Shown piece by piece: positions 33,682 to 46,327 of a stretch of DNA of 64,000 nucleotides (position 1 is its first letter; each line of letters starts with the position of its first letter). The notes under the pieces were generated by a model, which was given only the letters and a program-made list of their open reading frames with translations, did not search any database and had not been told where the DNA came from. The stretch covers positions 1,357,001 to 1,421,000 of the forward strand of contig JAQFVV010006305.1 in NCBI GenBank assembly GCA_028023455.1. The letters run 5' to 3'. The stretch comes from Epiperipatus broadwayi. Lineage: Eukaryota; Onychophora; Udeonychophora; Euonychophora; Peripatidae. The translations under genes were made by a program, and so were the position numbers.

Positions 33682-36600
33682 AAAAAATAATATCTTGCAC
33701 ACATTCCTTTTCTGGTCGGAAAAGTTGTCTCCTTTTTTTAAATATTAAATAACAATTTTTAATGTTGATTATTATTGCTAAAGCATTAAATGTTTGTGAT
33801 ATTAACTTCATTTACTTAATTATAATAAATTCTATTCTTCATTATCCAATAATCTAATTTATTTATCACTTAACATTGACATCAAAACAGATATTTTTAA
33901 TGGAACAGCTAATATTTAATAAGTAGAAATTCATGCATATTTAGTTTTGAATAAATTAATATATACATGTTGCAAATGAATTAAAAAAAGAAAGCACTAT
34001 AGTCAATAAATAACATGAGCATGTATAGTTACTTTTTGCATTTTTGATTTATGAATTTTTAGTTTCAAGTGTAACTTCTTTGATTTTTTTATTTATACCA
34101 TTTTTTTATCAATGATATAAAAAGGGGCATTTTCCATTGAGAAAAATGAAAGAGAAAATCAAATTTCAATCATTAATTTTTTAAATAAATTTAATTCTTG
34201 ATTTAATATGTACTGATTCTATAGCTATTATTAAAAATGGACACAAAAGAATCATAAGAATATGAAATGAAAAAAAGTTCGAATATTAATAATTTATTCA
34301 TATAATGTAAAATTCTATCAAAAAATATTAAAATTATAGTTTTTATATATATTTTAATGCATAAATAAAATATATTCTGTAGTTTGAGTACTGTAATTAT
34401 ATCTTTTTAATTAAATATATTTAAGTACAAATACTAATGTTTTATAATGATTATTAATTAGGTAATATTAATAAAGATTTTACACTCATTAAAATTCCAT
34501 TCAACTTGCTCTTTTATGAATACATTTTGAAAAATCAATACATATAGTATATTAAATTAACAATAAGTATAGTACAAAATTTTTTGTAACTTTTTAAATT
34601 ACTGAATAGGAAGTTTTTTCTTGGCAAAGATCAGTTTCTTAAAAAAGAAAAAATATAGCTGTTAATATAAACTGTCCTACTGTATGAGATGAAAGAATTT
34701 CATTTTAATAGTATAACAATACTTGTCAAATATGGCATACTTGAATAAGTATATATTCCTAATGTATCTATAGTGGGGGAGTTTGGTCTGACTTCTGAAC
34801 TGATGGATGGTTGTAATAGATTTGAGCTAAAAGTAAATGATGCACTGATAAAATAAAAGTTTACAATGCATATTATTATGCAATATTTGTATACTCCTCC
34901 ATACATATTAAAAATGGAGAAGCTTGTCCCTACCTTGCCTGAGAGTGGCATAGTAAAAGTTCAGATGCACTGATTAAAAAACAAAACAAATGAGAACAAT
35001 ATTTTGTAAATCTTCTCTTGTGCCATTATTCTATTATAACAATAAAAGTTTTATTAGAATTTTTTTTGTGTGACTAAAAAGTATAAATTTGATAACCTTG
35101 ATATGTAAAACTTGAATTGTATTCTTTTTTTTTTTGATTCCATTTAGTAAATATGTTTGCAAGTAGATAAAAGACAATAAGAAATTAGTAAGGAAATGAT
35201 ACAAATAGATTTCTGTTATGAAAAGCATCTTTTTTTTGTATTCAATAAATTTGATACTTGTATTTCCAAATGTTAGAATATGTGTATATTTGCGCACATA
35301 TATACTCGTACATTATTTATATATATTATAGTTTTCAATAATTTTTCCAAGATTATGATTGGAGAGGTATTTTATGCATAAGTTTTATAAAAGTTATCGT
35401 TTAATGGAAACATTAATTGTAAAGTTAATTTTTTTTATATAATTTCTGTGAAAAATGATATGACATTTAAATAATTATGATTTTTCTTCAAGTTAATTTA
35501 AAATTAAAATATCTGAGAGTTTTTAGGAATTTTTATTAATCAATGTTTTAATTTTTAACAGTCAATCAGTTTAAATGTTTACGTACTTAAATTAATTTTT
35601 AGTTAATAATAATTATATGTATTTTTAAACTTTTTTTTTATATTACATTTTCTCTCTTTTTTTCTCCATTTTTATTATTATTATTATTGTTTTTTTCTGT
35701 ATTGACTATGATAATAGGATTATGTAACTACATTTTCATCCATTAATTGCATGTTTAGCAATTCTGTCTTCAGTTTTTTATTGGTTTTTATATTATTTGT
35801 CTTTCTATCATTAATTTTTTTTTTTTTTTCTAGAAGTAGAATGATCATATTTGGAAGTATATAAATATTTAGTCCCAAGAACATAATATACTTATTGTGG
35901 TTTATCTTCTAAAATAAAAGCCAATACTTTTTTTCTTTATTTCTTCTAAAAATTGTCTTTAAATACTCAAATTATTAGACATTATAATCAAAATTTTTTT
36001 TAAATATATATAATTTTAATAATTAGGCATATCATTTTGAAACTTCAGATTTAAAAGTTAAACAGTAAGAGTAATGTTTGCCATTGATTGATCGAAAGAA
36101 GGAATTTATTTATTCAAAATTTGTCTTTTTTAAAAAAATATAGAGGCCAAAAGCTATTGTTCCATAATATATTTCATTAATTATTTTATTAATACAATAA
36201 ATTAAAACATTTAATAATATTATAGTAAAATAACATTTTGGCTCCTCCTAGTATTTGAAAAAAGATAATTAATCTTTTAGTTAATTTTGACTAAGTAATG
36301 GTTAAAATGATGGATTCATTGAGCTAAATATTTTTACATCAATTTCGAGTTGAAATAGTAAAAAAAAAAAATTAGTTTGAGATCAATTGAATGAAGCTTG
36401 TTTTCATACTATGATTTAATGCTTAATGCCACTTGATCTGCCAAGAAATTGACCACATGAATGCTGTTATTATTTTTAATTTAGACTTTTTTGTCATTTT
36501 TAAATTAGAGTATTTTGGGAAACCAGTACACAAATTTTTAATAGTATTCAAATTTTAACTCCTCATAATTTTATTTCTGCTAGATTCCAAATTTGAAGTG

Positions 36601-36906
36601 AATAAATTTTTAGTTTAAATTGATTATATTTATATATTCTGAATATATACGAATAATGTAAATCCTATCAGTAAACTATGGAAAATAGAATTACTGTCAT
36701 TTATCCTATTTCTAATAAATTAGTTATTCTTGTTGTCAAAAATGTATTTTACAAATACATGCTTCAGCTTTCAGTCATCTAGATGAAGAGTTAGATTTTT
36801 ATGAGAATATTCAATATTAATCAATGGCATTAATTCTCATTTTCAATATTGACGAGTGAATTTAATGTAAAAATTGGAGCCTCCCTTGTTAATAAATCCT
36901 GTGTGA

Positions 36907-36965
36907 ATATATATGTGGTTATGGAGGAAAAAAAAATAGGAGGATAAATTGAATGAAATTGCAAA
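36907..36965 (+). repeat. Dispersed repeat, copy 1
   Basis: Shares 'ggttatggaggaaaaa' and 'ggaggataaattgaatgaaa' with 38926-38980, about 85-90% alike over 55 bp. No known family. Confidence 0.75.
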
Positions 36966-38339
36966 GCAAGATACATATTTTACCACAAGAGTGGCTACAT
37001 GTTCATTACTTTTGGGTATCAGTTTTAATAATAATGAGACAAAAAAAAGGTAGACAAGTAAGTTTAAAAAAAAAAAAGAAAGATTTCTTTTAGTTTACTT
37101 ATTTGAAATTTACTTTTATTTTTCCTAAGTTTAACATTCAAAGTTCATCAAAGATAAATTTTTCGAACTTTGAAATAAAATATGATTAAAAAAATAAATG
37201 TTTTAAGTTTTATTCTGTTAAAATACCAATTTATAAAATATTTTTGTTGTAATAGATATTTTTTTATATTCTAAAATAATAAAATTAGTTTAAAAAAAAA
37301 ATGATTGGAAAGATGATCTCTGGATTTATTTATTTATTTGTTTAAATAAAAGTGATTTAAAATTTTTTATTAAAAGCTTGCGTTCTGCCAGCATCTCTAG
37401 TCTGTTATTTTGTTTTATAATTATCATTAGCTGCTCATAAATTTTTTATTAAACAACCAAATTGTGGACAAAAACAAATACTATAAAATAGTCATAATAA
37501 TATGTCGTGGCTAGAGACACAAGGTATGCCACTTATCCTATACAATGTAGCCTGAAATGATTATTTGTCTTTGGCCTGATATGTGATTCAACTTCAACTG
37601 CTATTTCTGAGTTCTGCTTAACTTATAGTTAAAATTTATGTTTACAAATAATTGTTAATTGAAAGTCCTGCCTTACAGAATATTTGTTTTTGGAGAGGTG
37701 AAGAAATATGATTTAAGGAAATATCTGAATAAATTAAAATTTGGAGCAGGCTAAAATGCTAAAAAAAATTAATGTTTCTACATTCTCAAGGATGTATTTT
37801 CAGTGACTTAAATACCAGAATAGATTCCATAATGTAAAACAAACAAATAAAGCAAAATGTTAAGTTTAACAAAAGGGAACTTTTAAACAGGAGTGATAAA
37901 ATTTTTAGTGTTTAAAAGGTGTGATCACTTGAAGGATGGTAATATTTATCATTATTTTATAACTGAATGTAATAATGTTTAAATATTTTATATGTCTTGT
38001 TGTATAATAAATGTATTTTTTTTTGTTATTTATTGATCCAGTCTCTTGTCTCTCTCCTCATATTTTGACCATCTAAATAATAAATTAAATATTATAATAG
38101 CTAATGAGAGACATCTCAAATTGTTATACTTATGATAGTTAGTGAGATAAGAGTTCATACTCTACTCAAAATTAGTCATGGTTTGCTTTAAGAATGCTGA
38201 GGGTGTTGAATATCCTACCATGGATCTTCCAGTATTGAGCTGGCACTTTGGTTTTAAAGCTTAATATAAATTTGTTATCTGTAGAGGATTTAATTTCCAT
38301 ATATATAAATGAATACACCAAACTTCTTTTTAAAACATA

Positions 38340-38640
38340 TTTTTTATATGACTATTATAAAAATAAAATAACACACCAACATTTCGACTATTTTATAATA
38401 TAGTATTTTTCAAGGAACACTAAAAAATACAAATATATAATAATAAATATAAAATATCACATATTCCAAACAAATCCAAAAACATCAAAAAATACTAAAA
38501 AATTATCTTTATCTCAACACCTTTTCTATTACAAACAATCTCAAAACTTCATCAAATTTTTTACATTTATATACCCATCCAAAAATACCCTAAAAACATT
38601 TAATTAACAAATCTACTTTTTTTCCCCCGTTAGCATTCTA
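38340..38640 (-). repeat. A/C-skewed block, possible retroelement end
   Basis: On the + strand it is strikingly A/C-rich with few G. On the - strand it ends with 'tcgaaatgttggtgtgttat' preceded by 'ccttgaaaaatactatatta'. A 'gaaatgttgg'-type phrase after a 'tgaaaaat' phrase is common at ends of Penelope-like and similar retroelements. That is the only hint of identity; there is no coding sequence. Confidence 0.25.
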
Positions 38641-38925
38641 TTTAATTTCCCTTCAATTACTTGGGAGTGATTTAATGGTCCAGAAAAGTGGCCATAGTCT
38701 ATAATATTTTTATTAATATAGCTAGGTCTGACCATTAGTATAATTTACTATTACATGAAATTATATTTTATACTCCTATCTTGTTTTATCACTGTTATTT
38801 GGATTTAAACACAAATCTCAGGTTATCTTTTATTATTAAGGATTAACTTCTGTTATCCATAGGATTATTATAATTTGTGCCTAACTTTAATTTTGATTAT
38901 CTCTTATGCCTACCACGATCTTACA

Positions 38926-38980
38926 ATATATATAGTTATGGAGGAAAAAATTTGGAGGATAAATTGAATGAAATTACAGA
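38926..38980 (+). repeat. Dispersed repeat, copy 2
   Basis: Second copy of the 36907-36965 sequence, 2 kb downstream in the same intron and orientation. Confidence 0.75.
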
Positions 38981-40091
38981 AGGTAATAATAACTCTATTT
39001 TAAATTTTTTTCCAAAGAAAAATTCCATTGGTATTAACTATGAAATCAATTTCATTTTATTCATCAAGAATATTGTTCAAAATGCAACATTTTGTAACTA
39101 CTTTTATAAATACTGCTAGTGATCATAAATATTTATAGGAGGCTGTTTATGTTTGATATTCAGTAGAAAGTTAAATTCTGAAAAACCTCAATAAATAGTA
39201 ACTAAATATTTTAGATAGGAATTTTAAAAACAGATTTGTATCTCTTAATAATTTGCTAAATTCTGAGAATTTATATAGTTTGAGTTGTAAAGAAGATAAG
39301 AACAAATGATGATAATATCCACCAACTAGAGTTAAGAAAATTAGGAAGAATAATGGTAATTTTATTAATGTAATATTTTTAAGAAATTTAATCCTATTTT
39401 TAAAATATTATCACCTAATGTAAATTATATTATTTGTATTTTATAGTAACTGTCTTTTTTTGAATCAGTAAATTAATCTTTGCACATAAAATATAAATCA
39501 GTTTATAATTTGAAAGTGTTTATATATAGTAGCACCTCACAGTAATGATTTTTGCTTAATGGTTTTAGTTTTAAATTATGCAAACTTTATTTTGTCAGTT
39601 GCATTAATAGTATCTGGCAATTTCCCAAACTTTATATAAAGTTATTTATATTTTGTTTATTGTATACATAATATTTTTATGTTGACTAAATTCAATCTGT
39701 ATTTGCATATAGTAAAAAGAAAATGCATAAATATTTTAATTTGAATTGTTTTTTTAATTTAATTATTTAACTATATTATTTTTGAATTTTATTTATAAAT
39801 TATTTTAATAACATACTTAATGAAATATAACTATGTTAATAAAATATTATGGGAAAGTAACTTTTAGCCTGTTGTATGTAGTAATAATAATAATAAATTA
39901 CTTTGCTATAGCGGTGTATGCATTTATGAATGAAAATAATAATAAAAAAAAAACAACTTACTTAATGGCAGTATTATTTAATGGGAAAGATCTGGTCTCT
40001 AACCTACCATTATTGTGAGGTGCCACAAACACACACCCATTCACATTAATTTTGAAATTTTATGTCTTTTTTTTTTTTTTAACAATTTTAG

Positions 40092-40289
40092 TCAGGACAA
40101 CTATCAGCTTTTCGAACAGTTTACCAAGGAGACAATTTGGGAGTTGAATCTGATAAAAGTTGTAGCATAGATAGTAGAGATGGTGGCAGCGAGCAAGAGT
40201 GTGAAGATGTACAATTGAAAGAAGCTGAACAGCAATTACTAAGAACTTTAGATGAAGAAGATCAGGATGTATCAAAACCATGGGCTTAA
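40092..40289 (+). CDS. RC3H1/RC3H2-like: Roquin (RC3H1/2 orthologue), terminal coding exon E
   Basis: 198 coding bases (65 codons plus taa) after a poly-T/'aacaattttag' acceptor, phase 0 and in frame with exon D. It reads 'SGQLSAFRTVYQGDNLG', 'VESDKSCSIDSRDGGSEQE', 'QLKEAEQQLLRTLDEED' and ends 'DVSKPWA'. Ser/Asp/Glu-rich with a short predicted helix near the end. Vertebrate Roquin C-termini are also acidic and Ser-rich but do not align closely, so assignment rests on continuity with exon D. An alternative is that further alternative 3' exons exist. The reading frame closes cleanly and no donor is needed. Confidence 0.87.
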   Translation, partial: SGQLSAFRTVYQGDNLGVESDKSCSIDSRDGGSEQECEDVQLKEAEQQLLRTLDEEDQDVSKPWA

Positions 40290-41413
40290 AGTATGGTACA
40301 GTGGTGATAATCTTAAAAATATATCTGTACTTAGTTGGTAAAGTGTATATTTGAAAATTTAGATATATCTTTAAGATTTGAAAGTTTTGATGGCTGAATT
40401 AATCAGTTTGGTTTTTTTTTATTTCTTTACACTTAGATAAGAAATATTTTTTCAGTTTCTGCATTTGATATTTATGGTTGCATATCGTTTTAGAGAGCCT
40501 TATATTCTTTACAAAACTTATTGTTTTCTCATTGCAGTTATGAATGAGATAGTTTTGTTAAATCATTATTAATGAAACTTTTAAAAACTCATTAGCATAT
40601 TATTAATGTTCTATTTTTTAGAAAGTAATTATTTTTCTCATATAGAGAAAGTTTGAATATATTTCATCATACTGAAGACATATTAAATGTATAAAATTTT
40701 GTGTACATATATAATAGAATATATATTTATTTATACGTATACACATATATTTGTGCAAATTATAGGGAAATAAATAACAGTATTTAACCTGTATTTTCTG
40801 CATTTAATTCTTAGCTTTAAGAACACTTGTGTTCTACTCAACAACAACAACAAAAAAAAGCCAGCTTATATTGTGTATCATTTATAAATTTTTCAAAAAT
40901 TGAATTTTTTCTGACCATTTAATAGATTAACAAAATTATTATGATTAATTGTTGGATTTGGCAGTATTTTATTATCTATGAAGATAATCACAAGTTACAG
41001 ATATAAATGATATATTTTTTGGTCATCCATTTACGATATCTATTATAAATATACTGATGTTTCAGTTTGATCATACAAGCATCAACTTGAGTGATGAATA
41101 GAATACTATAAAAATGGTCCTAAAAGCGCTGTAAACATTGATTTAAAACATTGTTAAAAGTCCACCAATAGAAAAAATAGATACTTAAAATTGAAAAATA
41201 AAATAAAAATCAGAAACTATTCAGATTAATGTGTTTTTTTAAAAAAAATTTCAAATAGGAAGATTGCATGTTTCATCACGCTTCTTGATACAAATTGGTC
41301 TTTTAAGTATCTCAATGATTTATCTGATCTTATATATTATATATTTGATGTAATTATTTACCATATGAAATATCAGCTTATATATAAATATTTTAAATGA
41401 TCAAATTTCAATG
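40290..41413 (+). other. Probable Roquin 3'UTR, proximal part
   Basis: AT-rich sequence directly after the stop. Several AATAAA hexamers occur (for example 40769-40774) but none is compelling as the true poly(A) signal, so the 3'UTR end is unknown. It could extend past the inverted repeat at 41414. Confidence 0.5.
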
Positions 41414-42444
41414 TTAAAATAAAATTGACATAGACAACTCACTATGAATAAAAAAAATTATTTAATACATCAATTCGACTTTCATTCCTTAATGGTACTT
41501 TTTCAAGATGTTTCAATTTACACAATCACATGACTAATTACCCTACAACCTCCCCCCCCCTCCCCAGTGGACATTATATTACAATAAATATAATTAATAA
41601 AAATACATATATGTATATAAAAATGATTAAACTTATTACAACCCCCCCCCCCCATTATATATATATTTACAAATCTAAAAACAATAATAATAATGCATTC
41701 CTTTTACTTTTAAAATTATAACTAAAGTTTCCAATAATCTAACAAAGCCCATTTTCCTCCTAATTGTGCTGGACCTGTAACCATGTTTACATACTTGTTT
41801 AAATTTTTTTGAGTATACAAAGTTTCATAACATTTTCTTTCCTTGTAATTTTTAATATATTTTATTACCTGAATATTTTTTTCATAATTCATTTTATGTC
41901 CAGTATCCAAAAAATTTATATATGGCGCTGATCTTATATTTATTATTTTTCGGATACTGGTCATAGAATTGTGAAAAAATATTCAGGTAATAAAATATCT
42001 TAAAAATTACAAGGAAAGAAAATGTTATGAAACTTTGTATATTCAAGAAAATTTAAACAAATGTGTAAATGTGGTTAAAAATCCAGCACAATTAGGGTGA
42101 AAATGTGTATTGTTAGATTATTGGAAACTTTAGAGGTATAATTTTAAAAGTAAAAGTAAGGGATTATTATTATTGATTTTTTTCTCTTTAGATTATTTGT
42201 AAATATATATATATTGGGGGTGGGTGAGTAATAGGTTTAATCATTTTTATATACACATATGTATTTTATTAATTATATTTATTGTAATATAATGTCCACT
42301 GAGGGGATTGTTATAGGGTAATTGGTCATGTGATTGTGTAAAACAAAACATCTTGAAAAGGTTTTATTAAGGAATGAAAACCGAATTGATGTATTAAATA
42401 ATTTTTTTATTTATAGTGTGTTGTCTATTTCAATTTTGTTTTAA
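41414..42444. repeat. 1-kb inverted repeat (two ~500-bp arms, 31-bp loop)
   Basis: Left arm 41414-41914 and right arm 41946-42444 are reverse complements, roughly 90% alike along their whole length. Outer ends: 'aattgacatagacaactcac' against 'gtgtgttgtctatttcaatt'. A middle pair is 'acacaatcacatgact' against 'ggtcatgtgattgtgt'; another is 'gtttccaataatctaaca' against 'tgttagattattggaaac'. Inner ends: 'ccagtatccaaaaaa' against 'tttttcggatactgg'. Differences include expanded C runs in the left arm (41642-41653) facing a shorter G run on the right. No transposase, and no convincing target-site duplication. Confidence 0.95.
41642..41653 (+). repeat. C12 homopolymer in palindrome arm
   Basis: Twelve C residues in the left arm of the 1-kb inverted repeat. 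The opposite arm has only 'gggggtgggtg' near 42214, so the run expanded after the arms formed. Confidence 0.9.
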
Positions 42445-44870
42445 ATTGATTATTTTTAATTTATATAAATATTAAAAGTTAAATAAACCTTCATCCAATA
42501 GATTGAATTTTTCTTAGATGTTAAAGCTTACTGATGCATATTAAAGTGAAAGAGCAATCCTTTATAAAAACAATTTAGCTAACTTTCTGCACTTTTTTTT
42601 TTTTTTTTTTTAAAAAAAGTCGTTTTTTCTGATTAATATAAATATTTATTTTTATTAATTTGTTAATTATGTATACAATTTCAATATAATAAGTTTTATT
42701 TTAAAAAAGATGATATAGTAACTTGCATTTTTGCCAAACTTGCACACATAGTAAAAGGTATTATAAAAATATTTAAAATTAAACAGAAAAACGTGTTTTC
42801 AAATAAAATTTGAATCAAAATAAGACTATATTGAAAACCTAATGGTATCCATTGTTTCATTTTGAAGTTGGCTATAGATTTAAAAGATTATTGTTAATAT
42901 TAAATAGTAGAGAATTTACTTGCATTTCATCTGTTGGTCACATAAACGATTTGCCTTATTTAACATGCTTCCATTATATTTCCAGTTTACCATTAACTCT
43001 TAATATTTCTATTTTTAATTAAATAATAAAATGGTTTAATGATCCCCCTTTCCCCCATTGGTGTGTGTGTATAAATAAATCAATCAATATTATTATATCA
43101 GAATACTGCTTTTATCTAGTTCTAGAAATATTGGTTAAAATATCCCAGTAAGATCATTCGTCTTTCTACAGTGAAATGGTAATCTCAGAATATATGCCTA
43201 AACTTTATGTGCATTCAGATTAATTTATTAACTTCTATGAGGAAACAGTTAAGTTTTAATACATTATTATTATTGAATTTGATTACTTAAGAAATATATA
43301 CATATTTTCTGCAAAATGTATATTTATTTTGGAAATTTATTTTTTTTTAATAAAGAGAGTGAAATTTAAAATACTTGCAAATAAGCTTCTGTCTTAAGGG
43401 TTTATAAAACAAAGGATGCTAATCATAATGATTGTAGTGATTTTTTTTTTTCACCTCCTAGATTTAAAAGAGCTTTTGTATTTTGTAGGTTTTACTGCAA
43501 AGCTGTGAAGCTCTCTGGGAAAGAAATATTTATATATATTTATATATTTTTAGTTTAAAAATAATATACTATACAGCAAAAGAATTTTGATCGTGATTCT
43601 CTTAATTAAGAAGCTTTTTCAGTTATTTGTTTAGTAGTAAATCAGTTTCTTTTTTTTTTTTTTTTTAACTAAAAAAAGGAAAAGAAAATCATTACAAACT
43701 GATTTTATTCAGCCTGCCCATGTAAACATGCACTACTGTTACATGACTTAGAGGAAAAAATGTTATGGATATATATGTAGCTATTCATTATCAGACATTG
43801 ATATTGTGATTAATGTCTTTTTTTTTTTTTTTTGTAGAGAACTATTATCAAGTTCAAATTGAAATATGTGTAATATTCTTGATGTTTTTCTTTTTCTTTT
43901 TGAAATGTTGTATGCAAGTTATTAGGCCTCACTGGAAATGACTTGATTTATTTTTTGAAAGTGTGGGGAGGGACCTTTTTTTTTTTATTTTAAAAAATAC
44001 TTAAAAAAAAAAAATGTATTTTTTTAAAGATTTTTTTTGTACACTAAGTGTACTTAATATCATAAATTTATTAAATTATGTAATTTCAGTTATTCCGAAT
44101 TTCAGTTTTATGCTCAATATTTGTCATTGGGCTTGTGTTCTAAGTTAATTTTTAATATTGAATTTTAATATATATATATGTATCTTTTAAAGTCAAGCAG
44201 TGGATTTAAAATATAAAAAAATGGCAGACTTTATATTTCACTAGTGTGGCCTGAATGTTAATTGTGAATATTTATTCTTTATAGATGTTAGTTAATCTCC
44301 ATATTTTTGTTATTTTATCTATAATTATAAAGTACAAGACAAAGTCTATGTATTACTGAACAAGGCTTATCTGAAGTGCACAATTATAAAAAGCAATATA
44401 TTATAATTATTATTGTTATTAATTTTATTATTTTACAGCTGGAAACTTAAATCTGGATAAAATTTATTTATTCAGATATTTTTATTGTTATTACTGTAAT
44501 AGTATATAATTTTTTTTCCTGATCATATTGGTCACTGTATGGATGTATTCAGCTTTCAGTTATATGATATATTTTTATTTATACCAGTCTTAATATTTAT
44601 TGAATGGAATTAGATTATGAATTTTAATCATAGGAACAAACTTATTAATTATAAATATCAACAACAACAAAAAAAATACAAGACAATTGACTTGTTCTTT
44701 GGAGGGGAAAAAGAAATGATAAGTGCTGTTTTATGATTATTATTAGCATTATTATAAGAAGTCTGATAATAGTCGAATGACTTTTGTTAAATGGATCAGT
44801 TTATTGTTTGCTTTTGCCAAATAAAAATGGTTTAATCTTTTATTTATAGATTAAAGAGAAAGAAAGACAG

Positions 44871-44882
44871 CCCCCCCCCCCC
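44871..44882 (+). repeat. C12 homopolymer
   Basis: Twelve C residues following 'gaaagaaagacag'. Confidence 0.95.
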
Positions 44883-46314
44883 TCCAATACAATGATAGAG
44901 ATCGAGGTTAAACAGACATTTCATTATATTGTGTATATGTATATATATTTAAAGTAAAAGTAATTCCATGTTATTCAGTTATAGCTGGTAAATGATGTTT
45001 ATTTTATATTTTGATATTATCAAAAATGTTTTTAAAATTACAATTCATCTATTTCACTGAAAAATATTGACTTTTATTTCATTATTTTTCCCCTCCAGAT
45101 CATATTTTAAAAGATTTTTTAATATATATATGTATATTAATGTATTAATTAAAAACAATATCATTTTAGATGCAATGAAAATATTTTTTTTAAAAATTTA
45201 TTAATTGAAAGATAATTATTTTAAAAACATTATTATATATCAAAATAAATACTTATATATATATTTAAAGTAAGCACTATTAATGAGCTATATAAAATAA
45301 TTTGCCACACACATGTATATACTTGCATGTGTTTGCGTGTGTGTATGTATATATATATATACATTTGAAATTTATTGTGGAAATTGATTTCTTTATACTG
45401 TCTATAGTAAATTGTTCCTAATATAATTTAATTGTTTTTATATATATATATATTTTCTTTTAAAAGCTATAGAAATAAAAATGCCCATTTAATTGCTGCA
45501 CGTCAGAAATGCTTTGTAAACATATTTGATTTTGGTTATTCAAAATCAGTTACTAACTTGTAATAATTAACATGCACAAGAAGGAAAAAAATCACAGCTT
45601 CTAGTCCGTTTTATTATTTATTTAATGCTGCAAATAAACCGTTTCTCCCTCTTCTATCCATTTCAATTTTTTGAAATCAAAATGATTTATTTAGTAATAT
45701 ACATGTATAAATACTTGTAGATGACAATATTAGTATTGGGTTGCACTATTAAACAAATATTATTTGAGATTATAGTATTTCTCCATTTTATTAGCAAAAA
45801 TAGAGAAAATGTGGCACTTTTTATCAACTCTATAGAGCTTTTGTATTTCAGATGTATTTGTGTATGTGTCTGTTTATTTTATGATCAATTTGTAATTGTT
45901 AGTTTTTCCACTTCTTAATATATAATACCTATTAGTTTTGTATAACTACTTTTTTTAAAACCTTATATATAATTATTATTTTGGTTGATATTTGTCTGGA
46001 TGTAGTCTGGGGAGAAGTGCACAAGATACATAATATTAATTCAAAGTCAATATTTTAAGTTATATATACAGTTTAAAATAATATTTAAATAATAGTTTAA
46101 AATAAATAGGTAAAGAAATATTTTTGCATAATAGAAATTTACTTTTTAATGATATCATAGTTTTATTCAGTGTTATTTAGATAGTTTAAGTTTTCTATTA
46201 TTATTTTCAATTATTCATTTTTTTTTTTTTTTTGATAGAATAAGACATCTTTGTTAATCTTTCTATAAAAGTGGTAACATCCAAAGTTATTGTAAATTAT
46301 TTTGCAACTAATAT

Positions 46315-46327
46315 GGGGGGGGGGGGG
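46315..46327 (+). repeat. G13 homopolymer
   Basis: Thirteen G residues within AT-rich sequence. Confidence 0.95.

Larger units (their letters stand above)
30425..40091 (+). other. Roquin intron D-E (9.7 kb)
   Basis: Phase-0 intron, gtatgt to 'tttttaacaattttag'. It contains a truncated LINE (31157-32675), a dispersed 55-bp repeat pair (36907/38926), an A/C-skewed block (38340-38640) and an oligo-C tract (33671-33681). Otherwise AT-rich and featureless; no exon candidates. Confidence 0.7.
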
